A stretch of DNA of 64,000 nucleotides from Sinohyriopsis cumingii (taxonomy: Eukaryota; Mollusca; Bivalvia; Unionida; Unionidae): assembly GCA_028554795.2 (NCBI GenBank), contig CM068835.1:55609719-55673718 (forward strand). Reading direction: 5' to 3'. This document shows, one piece after another, positions 1 to 8,713 of the stretch (its first letter is position 1; each line of letters opens with the position of its first letter). The notes beneath the pieces are model-generated. The model made no database searches and was not told the DNA's origin. It worked only from the letters and a program-made list of their open reading frames with translations. Made by a program: the position numbers and the translations under genes.

Positions 1-77
1 AGCATCAAAGGCCAGTGGCTATAGGACTCATAGTACTAATTCAGTTTCCATAGAAAACCTATGCAAACACCATGATA

Positions 78-407
78 TTAAAAATTCAATAAGTTAAAAA
101 AAAAATTAGTGTTCATGATCAAACCAATATTTATCAGTATAGATGAAACCTGGATGTCAGCTTCTGTGTAGAGGAAAGGATATGAGCTTCGGCATTTTCT
201 GGACCTGCATGTGTTTGAAACATGTGCTTTCAATTTTGCACCAAAGAGTCTGGTGCTAACTTTAGAAATGAGTGTTCCAAACTCAAGACTGTTAAAGGAC
301 TGAAATTCCATCAATAAAACAATATCTCTATTTTTTTTTTCACTTACAACTAGGATAAGCTCACGAAAGATTATTTTTCCTACAACATAACTTACATTAT
401 TAACCAA
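78..407 (-). other. Open frame conserved in all three copies, unrecognised
   Basis: A minus-strand frame of about 109 codons stays open in copies 1, 2 (25577-25897) and 3 (48472-48792) with only a few amino-acid changes. It has no ATG at its nominal start. Strong splice-like signals lie inside it: on the minus strand the stretch TATGTTGTAG precedes a short block that ends at GTAAGTG. It may therefore be two short exons plus intron of a host gene rather than one protein. The middle (SFNSLEFGTLISKVSTRLFG) is the most protein-like part. I do not recognise a family. Conservation is weak evidence because the copies are young. Confidence 0.25.
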
Positions 408-620
408 TCCTGGTCAGCCTAACCCATACATACTCTAGTTTAGGTTCACTCATTTCCAGGCTGGTTCCCATTTTTCCATACCATTAGTACCATGAGTCCT
501 ATGCATTTTTCTATTTTTTAAAAATAAAACCAAACAGGATAATACTATTAATAATATTAGTAATACAAACTATATTTGGCTGAAGACAGTGCATACTATG
601 CCACAGACAGTTTAATCTCT

Positions 621-881
621 CTAATCCAAAAATATTCTTATATTCTCATGCTTTTCCCCATATGATTTTTTAAAGATGTTGTGAACAAAATGCCACAAGA
701 TTAAAACTGAAAAACCAAGTACATGTATAAGAATTTTGAGATCAAATTTATTTTCATAATTCTCCTTTATCAACTTCTGTTTTCTATGAGATATTGATGT
801 TCCTCTACCATATCCTTTTGGCCATGGTTGATTCGTAATGGTTAGATGAAGATTCACAGTTAGTTCATTAAACCAAATCAC
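621..881 (-). other. Open frame or exon conserved in all three copies, unrecognised
   Basis: A minus-strand frame of about 86 codons is open in copies 1, 2 (26111-26371) and 3 (49006-49266), with one amino-acid change in each of the other copies. The first 40 residues are polar and protein-like (NQPWPKGYGRGTSISHRKQK); the rest is AT-rich and hydrophobic. A possible acceptor, TTACATTAG, lies just upstream on the minus strand, so this could be one exon of a leftward host gene that includes the frame at 407-78. No family recognised. Confidence 0.25.
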
Positions 882-2480
882 CTAATGTAAGAACCTTCCA
901 GCAAGAAGCTGCCTGGTTGTTAAGTGTTCACAGAAGAGATAGAGCATATCACTAATATTTTATCTGCATGTGCTAGTACATGAAATAAATTGTAGGGTAT
1001 CAATCTAAATGGAGTATATTTTTGAAAAGGTAAAGCTTAAGTGTGTCAAAATACCTGACTCCTGGAAACTTGAACATTACGGAAGTAGTAGTATTGTTTG
1101 GTAAGACAACATCAACAATGAAGTAAGTGACATAAAAGCAGTACATTACACAAAGTATAGAGTTTCTCAAGTAAAACAGGACATGCTGATTAAACCCAAA
1201 ATTATCCTTAAAGCCTTTATGGCCATTATTTACAGTGGGATCCTCACTGTCTTTCTAAATTTGAAGCCAACATTATTCCTATCGATCTATATGGAAAGTG
1301 AAATTAGAACAGGATGCAATTAAAGTATACTTGAAAGACTACAAACAATATAAATAACATAGATAATTCAGTGAAAATAAAATAAAGCAAAACAAAAACC
1401 AATAAGAGGAACCTTACAAAATAACTATAAGATATAAGAGAACTGGCTGAAATGCTGACCACAGTGTTCAATGGATAAGATATAGGTGTCAGAATGTCAT
1501 TATCTGCTGAAAAATAATTAGTAATATTTTTTAAGAAAAAGAAGTTACTTCAAAACAATAAATACCAAATTTTCTTTCTTCTTAATTTCAGCATTTATGG
1601 TTAAGTGAAACTTTACTGCAGTTTCCAATCTCATTCTCTTTGGAACATTTATAATATAACAGTCTCTGGCAAGCCATTCCAATCATCCATTGCATTATAA
1701 TAATATGATGGTAGAGGATATGCTAATTACCTGTTGTACTACAAAGTTATGATTAATGCCTTTATTAGTATGCCAGTGATGTTTGAGCTCACTAGATATG
1801 CTGACTCACTGAGGTTGTTTGGCTCTCTTGTCCAAAATGAAATACCCCAGCAAATTAAAAGCAAAGATTAGTGATAAGATATTTTGGTTTCAATATTTTT
1901 TAAATATTTCTCATTTAAATAAAAAATTTTTTATCAATATCAAGTATGTTCTTCCAATACGTAGTACAGAAAATTACATGGAACAAAATAAATCACAATG
2001 GTACTGAATCAATGCTGCACACATATTATTTTCCAAGTCTGAAAAAAAGCATAATTGCATTGTCTATGAACAGACATAAGCCTATTATCAACTTTATTCT
2101 AGATAACATTTGTATTAACTTTACGGATAAATGTTGATCCAAGATAAGACTCAACTATTTTCAGTGATATCTGTAACTTGATACGATCCATTATATTTGA
2201 CACTAAACTATTGTCACCATTATATGTTTAAATTTTAACAAAAAAGAATACAATCATTTTCACTAAGATAAATTGATAGTTGATTATTATGTAACAGATT
2301 ATCGCATGATGCAAGTTTTTGTCCAAGATTATGTGATATAAAATAAAGATTTTTGTGTGATAAGCATTTCACTGTAATCAACATACAAAAATAATTAACA
2401 GTCTGATTGTTATATCAGTTACACAACAAAGCATGAGAAGGGACACTAGTACTAATATTAGTACCCCTACTCCTACCTCG
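882..2480. other. AT-rich non-coding stretch
   Basis: No convincing gene. Short frames at 1819-2137 are AT-rich and change reading frame between copies. On the minus strand near 1690-1560 a stretch reads DDWNGLPETVI, which recalls the C-terminal tail of some LINE reverse transcriptases, but nothing around it supports that. The matching stretch in copy 3 (49686-49967) is open for 93 codons in another frame because of a deletion. Confidence 0.6.
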
Positions 2481-2785
2481 TGGACGGGAACAACAAATCA
2501 AGTTGAGGCTACGACATCGTAGCTAAAGGGACTCAAGATTCTACCCCAAGATAGCAACGGTTATAACACTTCGGGTCTGACATTGTTCTATTTACACCAA
2601 CAATTTGGAGCCCGTTCGACAAGCATGACTGGAAAATAGACCAGCAAGTTGTTCTCCACCTTTTTTTTTTTTTTCTGACTGGCGGCGGAGTCAAACAAAA
2701 AAAAAAAAGGCGGATAACAACTTGCTGGTCTAGATTGGAACCTAGCTACGATGTCGTAGCCTCAACTTGATTTGTTTCCCGTTCA
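2481..2785. mobile_element. Fold-back MITE (outer element), copy 1
   Basis: Terminal inverted repeats of about 45 bp: the left arm starts TGGACGGGAACAACAAATCA and continues through GGCTACGACATCGTAGCT, and the right arm is its reverse complement, ending CCCGTTCA. Inside the arm, CTACGACATCGTAG is itself nearly palindromic. No open reading frame, so it is non-autonomous. It carries a second inverted-repeat element (2637-2732). I could not define a target-site duplication or superfamily. Confidence 0.85.
2637..2732. mobile_element. Nested hairpin MITE inserted in the outer MITE, copy 1
   Basis: A 96-bp element with inverted ends TAGACCAGCAAGTTGTTCTC / complement, a T-run, a GGCGGCGG core and an A-run. 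It is flanked by GACTGGAAAA and GATTGGAACC, an imperfect duplication of about 9-10 bp. The empty site GATTGGAACC is preserved in copy 3 at about 50909-50918, which proves insertion. Confidence 0.88.
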
Positions 2786-2965
2786 CTTCAAATTCTTTCA
2801 TAAAATGCAATGAATCGCCATTAAAAAAAGTGCCTGATTTATGATAAAAATATAAAAATCTAACGAATATGATCGAAAGATTGGCATAAACGTTTAGAAA
2901 TTAAACGTTTAGCTGGTGGCTATGGAAAACCAGACGAATATTTTACACAGTATATTGCTCTGAAG

Positions 2966-3048
2966 TAGACCAACAAGTTGTTCTCCACCTTTGTTTTTTG
3001 CCTTACTGGCGGCGGAAAATAAAAGGTGGAGAACAGCTTGTTGGTGTA
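2966..3048. mobile_element. Second hairpin MITE of the same family, copy 1
   Basis: An 83-bp relative of the nested element: ends TAGACCAACAAGTTG / AGCTTGTTGGTGTA in inverted orientation, arm TTCTCCACCTTT, and the same GGCGGCGG core. It is present in all three copies, so it predates the array. Confidence 0.85.
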
Positions 3049-3298
3049 GCCCTAAAGTAACTTAAGCATGTTTTCCCAATGAATGCACACCCCTTGCAAA
3101 AATAGGACTCTGTGATCACAGATATAGGCAGAATTTTTCACGGTTTGTAGTTTGATTGCTTAAAGCAGAGAATAATACAAAAATAATAGAGCATATACTT
3201 ATCCAAGGTCCGGTGTAAACGCCGATATGATTTCAGCACTATTTGATGCTTTAGCTTGAACGAATATGAAGAATTACGTATTAAACTGCGTTCTCTTT

Positions 3299-3360
3299 GA
3301 ACTGTGCCTGGTCTGGTTCCCTGCTTGGTATGCTCCCTGCATTCAAACCAGACTAGTTCA
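3299..3360. repeat. Small imperfect inverted repeat
   Basis: GTCTGGTT (3311-3318) pairs with AACCAGAC (3346-3353), with further weaker pairing outward (TGAACTG / TAGTTCA). A short hairpin, also found in copies 2 and 3. Function unknown. Confidence 0.6.
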
Positions 3361-3429
3361 ACAGCCACTTTTTTTTTTTATCAGTTACTTTTGTCTTTCT
3401 GAGCCAACTGGTTCACGGGGCCTACTAAA

Positions 3430-4030
3430 ATCAGCAAAGTCTGACAAAACCCGACAAAGCCACACAAAGCCTCAGAAAGAGATTAAGAGCCCCACATAGC
3501 AATGCAAAGTCAAATTAAAAAAGTGTATTTATATTGTTGATTATATTATGAATAAATTAACCAAGACGAAAGACTAGTTTTCAACATATTTATGCAGAAT
3601 TTAATGACTGAAACTTGGTGGACAAAGTTTGAAATCGAAAAATGACCAAGTAATAACAAAGTCTGACAAAATTATAAATTATATTGACGAATAAAATAAC
3701 CAAACTGAAGGCTAAGTTTTCAACATAATTGTGCCGAATTAAATAACCGACTCAAATTTTGCAAAGTTCGTATTCGATTAATGACAAAATCGTATGTAAA
3801 ATGTTTATTATTCGTTAAATCGTTCATTTTACTGATTATCGAAATAAAATGCAATATTTCAATATGTCCTAATTATACAAAGCCTGACAAAGTCATACAA
3901 AGCCCAATAAAGCCACACAAAGCCTGACAGAGTCGTGCAAAGTAATATTAGACAATGTATATTGTAAATTATATTGACGAATAAATTAACCAAACGGAAC
4001 GACTAGTTTCAACATAATTATAAATAATTA
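3430..4030. repeat. Degenerate 10-bp-phased ACAAAGYC repeat with interleaved ~75-bp repeats
   Basis: Blocks of decamers of the form acaaagcctg / acaaagtcat / acaaagccca occur at 3433-3480, 3655-3665 and 3876-3942. Between them a block of about 75 bp beginning near 'attgacgaataaattaacca' and containing 'gactagttttcaacataatt' recurs three times (about 3542, 3674, 3965). Copy 3 carries an expanded version (51603-51690), and related decamers persist outside the duplication at 52376-52400 and 52534-52550. Confidence 0.8.
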
Positions 4031-4129
4031 CAAAATCTGGAAAAAATGCACATTTGCCCGTAGTCAGTCTAAACTATATTCGAAAAGCAAATATGTATAT
4101 TTGTATGTGATATAAATAAAATATATGTA

Positions 4130-4250
4130 GAATTTGTACATTGTATCCATGATATACCACTCGTTGTTCAAGCATCGTTTCCTTTTAATGAAAATATTTA
4201 TACATTTCTTGGTATATCATTGATACAGCGTACATACTATACATAAATTC
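4130..4250. repeat. Inverted repeat, MITE-like
   Basis: The left arm 4130-4159 (gaatttgtacattgtatcca...) pairs with the right arm 4210-4250 (tggtatatcattgatacag...aaattc), with a few mismatches and a small bulge; the loop is about 50 bp. Present in copy 2 near 29618-29737. No coding capacity. Confidence 0.7.
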
Positions 4251-4485
4251 TGCTAATACACCGTTATTCTGGTCAGAAATACGTGTCTTTAAACTGTTTA
4301 TAAATAATCAAAATAAAATATGTGATAAAACACAACCTTGCCTTACCTCGGCTGGGCAGTTAAATATTTATATCAAGCTATTCTGCGCTTTCACACAATC
4401 TTTCATATTTGCATATATGGGTTTTGGTATAATAAGCATTTTATAACTATTTTCATTTACTAATTTATGATAAAGTGAGTTTCTG

Positions 4486-4513
4486 TCATGTCAATATGGA
4501 CAAACGCTTTTTG

Positions 4514-4548
<35 letters not shown>

Positions 4549-4818
4549 TATAATAATAATAACAGTATTTGGACTGTTCATCGAGCTTTCATAGTTGTAC
4601 ACTCCACTGTCGGTTGTACGAATGCACACACGACACTTATAAGGGTATTGTCCAAAAACAGTTTTTAAATCAACAGATGTCAACCCATCACACTTTGCAT
4701 GCATCCATCACTTGCACTTATCACAAATAAAGGAACCAACACAAAAATTAAGTCCACATACAGCAGAAGACCAGTTTGTTTTTGTTTGTTGTCTGTTTCG
4801 AGCAAAACCACTAGGCAT
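4486..4818 (-). pseudogene. Broken PHD-finger protein, copy 1
   Basis: Starting at the ATG at 4818, the frame begins MPSGFARNRQQTK and enters a Cys/His pattern that fits a PHD zinc finger: CGLNFC, then CDKC, then WMHAKC and finally CRVC, with an aromatic residue before the last pair. PHD fingers bind histone tails in nuclear proteins and also occur in some retroelement-encoded proteins. The frame is interrupted by an in-frame TGA (4708-4710) between CDKCK and WMHAKC, exactly inside the finger; the same TGA is in copy 2. The C-terminal part runs into the ATT microsatellite, read as poly-isoleucine, and ends KKRLSILT. A short or truncated gene is likely; no upstream exons found. Confidence 0.6.
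4514..4562. repeat. ATT/AAT trinucleotide microsatellite
   Basis: A run of AAT units with one interruption. On the minus strand it is in frame with the PHD-finger pseudogene and reads as poly-Ile. The copy 2 tract (29979-30042) is longer by about 15 bases. Confidence 0.95.
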
Positions 4819-5211
4819 TTTGGAATTTAAATATAATATGATTTTTGATAAATATAAACAAGAAATATAATCTAGAGAGATGTAAAAGATATACGATAAA
4901 ACTAAAATGGAGTAACTTTTGTGTTGATATACCAATATTACCATGTCTCCTATTATTAATAGGCATCATTTTGGCATGTTGCATGCTATTAATTGGTTAA
5001 TTATTCAAAGATATACAGGTGTTACATTTGGGTTTTCAAGTTAGGAATGATAATAATACTTTCTGTGATGACTACTGGTTCATATACAAGGAAATAGTTT
5101 TATAAAAGGCCGTTTAGCAGACAAAGAGGAATTTTTATTTTTTTTTATTTTTAAACATCCAATAATATTTTGTCCTGTTCTTTTAATTCTAGTTAAGAGA
5201 GCCGGATCGTG

Positions 5212-6535
5212 CAATATAACAGTTATAAAACAAACCACGTGATCTTAAATGGAAAACATGACAAAACAGATTCATGCAAATTCATCCACTCTGCTCCTAG
5301 TCCTTCGCAGTCCGATATGGATTTTAGCGTGTATGCAAGCATTCATTCGACACAGAATATGTTTGAATGGCCAAAGACCATCCTCTTACAGCTGGACACG
5401 GGTCGTCCCAAATATTTTCGATCCATAACATTTTGCTGTTGTTTGTCAACGCTGAATTTTACAGTGTGTCCAAATCCAAATAAATTATGTCTTTCTAAGG
5501 TTTCTTCAAAGATGATCTCACCATGAAATTTTCAATTTTCATTTTATGTTAAAAAGAACAACGGGAAAGCAATGTCCTGGAATGACTGACCCGAGCCAAA
5601 CAGATATGTGAACTCTGTATTTTTAATGTTAATATAGTATTCGCACAACTCCCGTTTGTTAGCCGATTTTGAAAACAAAAGGCACCAAAGTTATAAAAAT
5701 ATACACAACGTATTCGTTTCAGTCATCAATTTATCATTTCTAACTTGATTTTTGCGGGGTGGGTGGGTGGGCAACGCTTTCAACTTAGTGGCGTTTCGAA
5801 TGAAACGGGAGTTTCTTTCGTAACACGTTCGCCATATTTGCATGTCTCTGTTTTCGAGCAACAGATACCATGTAGTTCACCGACTTTGATAATCTCAATA
5901 AACCCGTAAATTTTGGATTTTCATCTCTTTGAACACATGTATACAAGCGTTCATTCTATTTTTATTTTTGTTCACTTTGTGTTAGAAATTTTAAATTATA
6001 CATTGCAAACATTGGACGAAGAAGACACAGCTTTTACTGAAATTGAATGTTCTAGACGCTTGATAAGGACAGTGTGCAGTACCGAGAACTTCCTTTTGGA
6101 TTGAAACGCCAATTATTTGACAACGTAATCCCCACCCCGCTACATCTGTTGGAAATTATAAATTGATAAATGAATATTTATCGTTTACAAATTAATTATT
6201 TTAGTTATATAAAAATATTTCAAAATCGAAATCGTTTTTTGTTGATTTTTCTTTTATTGTATAGCGCTGCACAAAATCTAAAATTATGTTAAATGCGGTC
6301 AAATTCTGCTATGCGTCGGGAGATATTTCAGGCATTGTGACATTCGTAGCTGGCAGGATGTTTAACTAATGAGTGTTATTTATGTTTCAGTTAGAGGTGG
6401 AAAAATATTATTGTTCTATGCCTGCAGTTTAGACTTTAACCATTTCAAGAGGCTACAATTGCATAAAAGCATCGCATAATACACTTTATCTTTACCCTTG
6501 CATTTCTTTCGTAAACAGTCTGCAAAGTGAGGTAC
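5212..6535 (-). pseudogene. Degraded minus-strand gene, unrecognised, copy 1
   Basis: Read leftward, several protein-like stretches lie close together in changing frames. The best is one frame from about 5680 to 5212: it includes NKRELCEYYINIK, then a TAA and a TGA near 5549-5535, then a clean stretch containing EIIFEETLERHNLFGFGHTV and MDRKYLGRPVSS, then a TGA near 5343. Further upstream are ETCKYGERVTKETP (near 5830), MPEISPDA (near 6330) and VPHFADCLRKKCKGKDK (near 6510). Amino-acid composition is far from AT-rich random translation and the main stretch is kept in copy 2 with a conservative change. I do not recognise the family. Either a decayed intronless gene or several exons. The opposite-strand frames at 5209-5526 and 5913-6104 look like its shadows. 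Confidence 0.5.
5756..5771 (+). promoter_or_regulatory. G-quadruplex motif
   Basis: GGGGTGGGTGGGTGGG: four G-tracts with single-T loops, a textbook parallel quadruplex pattern, in an otherwise AT-rich context. Conserved in copy 2 (31238-31253). Confidence 0.85.
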
Positions 6536-6562
6536 AGAATAACTGTGTAAAGATGAGTTTAT

Positions 6563-6588
6563 ATAATAATAATAATAATAATAATAAT
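6563..6588. repeat. AAT microsatellite
   Basis: Short AAT run; the copy 2 equivalent (32044-32093) is about twice as long. Confidence 0.95.
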
Positions 6589-7200
6589 CTGTATGATAAA
6601 ATGAGCTTCTCGAGACCTGAGTGTGGTTATTGAAAGTTGTCTCCCTTACACTTCCACTGAATGTTACATACTCGGGATTATTACTTTTGGCCGAAATTCC
6701 AAGAACATGAATCTGGAGATTTAATCACAATACAAAAAAAAAAAAAAAAAAAAAACAAAAAAAAAAAAAACATCCGACTGGTTGGAAATGGCGAATGAAG
6801 CGTGGATTGACATTACATAGTCTCTAAAATATGCATGTCAGCATATAATACTTATTAGCATACACAAAAACCAAACATGTAACTATTTGATTCTGCTCAG
6901 GACTGTAACTGTGACATTTTGAATCATTTGAACTGACTCTTGCGACATATGACAGGAATTTAGTTTTTCATCGGTATGTGTTAAATCTGTATCAATGGAA
7001 ATGTGAAAGCACACATGTTGGTTAAAAGGCTTTGTTGGCAAAATACCTTAAAGTGGGCGCAGCCAAACCAAATCATGTATTGACAGCGTGCTTCTGGTGC
7101 ACACCAATAACGCTGGCAAATTACGTGTCCTTACTTTACGGATTTAGGGTCTATTGACATGAAAATCGCTGAAAGACCGTCTGATTTTAAAATATATTCA
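6589..7200. other. Non-coding stretch left of the virus-like block
   Basis: Contains an A-rich tract (6734-6770) but no supported gene. The left breakpoint of the copy 2 deletion is at 7061-7063. I could not define the left end or terminal repeat of the virus-like block; its first recognisable coding signal is near 7230. Confidence 0.5.
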
Positions 7201-7234
7201 TCACCATAAAGCGGAACAATAACTAACAAAAAAA

Positions 7235-7830
7235 AAATAAGCTGAATTAATTGAAAAATGTAACGATATTGGTTTTGAAACGTACAGAAAAATCATCTAA
7301 TTTAAGTGAACTAGCTTCATTTGCAATCGTAGGTTTTGATAACAATACAATGTATTTAAATCCTGACTATCTTGAAAAACCTGTAAGTCGATCGCAATGG
7401 GAAAACTGGATATTTCATATAAAATTTTAAATCAAGAGCTTCCTATAATGATGTGACTTTTGTGATGTTTAATAATGAAGTAGAAAATCAGCAGGAACAT
7501 ATTTATATGACAATGACTCGGACACGAGGACAACTATCAAAACTTACTCCATTGAAACCTCACCCTTTAATTCTCTCACCAGAACCTGAAGTTTCTCAAC
7601 AAAAACAACCAATAACATTTCAACAGAAAGAAGAAGAGGAGAAAGAAGACGAACCAGAGCTAATTAATATCAAGAATAAATTTATTCCTGAAGGTATTAA
7701 TTTTTTGTATAAATTTAGTAGGGGAAGAATGGAAAATATTGCTACTACAGGAGATGAAATGGAAGAATTTGTAAAACCAGAATATATTGATGATTATAGA
7801 GCAAATCAAGAAAAATGGGCTAAGGATTGA
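7235..7830 (+). pseudogene. Virus-block gene 1, unrecognised, frame-broken
   Basis: The downstream part (7453-7830) is one open frame of 125 codons: a polar N-terminal half, a glutamate/lysine-rich centre (EEEEKEDEPE) and a C-terminal part with YKFSRGRMENIATTGDEMEE. Upstream, protein-like stretches in two other frames (AELIEKCNDIGFETYRK near 7243, then FDNNTMYLNPDYLEKP near 7340) show that the gene once began further left and has at least two frameshifts. The first ATG-like start of the open part is not in a convincing context. No family recognised. It is absent from copy 2 because of the 3,000-bp deletion. Confidence 0.45.
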
Positions 7831-7869
7831 TATTCTATATCTTCTAATAACATTTCAAGTGATGATGGC

Positions 7870-8270
7870 ATGAGTTTTGAGTTTTTTAAACAAAATATAA
7901 AAAGAAACAGAGAGAGAATATTGGCAGCAGATGAGAAATTAAAAAAAGACAAGAAAAATCAGCAAAACAAGCAAGTGCATTTAAACCTCCAGAAAATTGT
8001 GAAAAATGTGGCGATGACACACCTCTCTGTGCTACAGGAAGTGGTTTTTCTACCCAAGGAAGCAGTCTTATTACTTGTTCTGGCAGTGTTCTTACCGACG
8101 CAGATATATTAGAAGTTCTGATTGGAGGAAAACGTGCTGGAAATAATTCGTCTGAAATCATTAATGAAATATCTGATATTTGTCGAAGATTATTTACTGG
8201 CGGTATTATGGATCGCAACATTTATCGTTCTCTCATTGATGAAATCGCTGATGATTATCACAGCGACTAA
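7870..8270 (+). pseudogene. Virus-block gene 2, CxxC-containing, frameshifted
   Basis: The frame starting MSFEFFKQNIKRN is lysine-rich. It loses coding character after an A-rich run near 7945-7960, and the coding signal continues one frame over to the TAA at 8268-8270. The second part has PENCEKCGDDTPLC, a possible zinc-binding pair of cysteines, and an acidic helical C-terminus (DEIADDYHSD). Expected intact length is about 130 residues. Family not recognised; position before the capsid gene suggests a virion or assembly role. Missing from copy 2. Confidence 0.5.
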
Positions 8271-8301
8271 ACAATTAATTAATCAGTATGTAATTTAAAA
8301 A

Positions 8302-8625
8302 ATGATTGTACACAATGCAGAACGTGTATCTGTAATGGTCAGGGTAATAAACTCACGATTGCCAACTCACAAAGCGATTTACGGAGATGGACTCAGTGAT
8401 ACTGTTATGGCTTTTTTCTTCAGAAGGATGGCTCCGAAAGCAATACCGATTGCAAAACAATTAGGGATGAAAGCTATTGAGGTTATTCGTGATAAAGGTA
8501 TTAATGCTATTGGTAATCTTGCCGTTAAAGCGTTCTCGACAGTCAATGATAGACTAGCTCGATTAGTACGAATAAAACCACAACCAACAGTGAAAGTGGA
8601 CAGCCTGCAAATGGCAGTAAAATAA
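8302..8625 (+). CDS. Virus-block gene 3, small basic hydrophobic protein
   Basis: A single open frame of 107 codons, one of the few in the block without an obvious lesion. After a short N-terminal part, the sequence AIYGDGLSDTV leads into a hydrophobic, alanine-rich amphipathic region (AIPIAKQLGMKAIEVI, INAIGNLAVKA) and a basic tail with RLARLVRIKPQP. Small proteins of this kind near the capsid gene of Polinton-like elements are often minor virion components or membrane-active peptides; that role is inferred from composition and place only. ATG chosen as the first in frame; an internal ATG at 8332 is also possible. Absent from copy 2. Confidence 0.45.
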   Translation: MIVHNAERVSVMVRVINSRLPTHKAIYGDGLSDTVMAFFFRRMAPKAIPIAKQLGMKAIEVIRDKGINAIGNLAVKAFSTVNDRLARLVRIKPQPTVKVDSLQMAVK

Positions 8626-8713
8626 TAAATCAAGACGCAAATCAAAAACTATCAGAGTTGGCTGGTGAAGCACAAAAATATAACAGCAAGTTTAATAGCA
8701 GGAAGTGGTGTTC

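Noticed and set aside
1560-1700. Possible LINE reverse transcriptase tail (DWNGLPE)
   Set aside because: Only one short motif, no upstream reverse transcriptase domain on the same strand.
3138-3499. Open frames on both strands across the small inverted repeat
   Set aside because: Low-complexity translations that change with single-base differences between copies; part of repeat DNA.
3430-3940. CRISPR-like spacing of short direct repeats
   Set aside because: The repeats are degenerate decamers without unique spacers of constant length, and the DNA is eukaryotic.
5209-5526. Plus-strand 105-codon frame conserved in copies 1 and 2
   Set aside because: The minus strand of the same DNA has much stronger protein character; the two differences between copies give two amino-acid changes on the plus strand.
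7886-8221. Minus-strand 111-codon frame
   Set aside because: Antisense shadow of the better-supported plus-strand gene 2 of the virus-like block.
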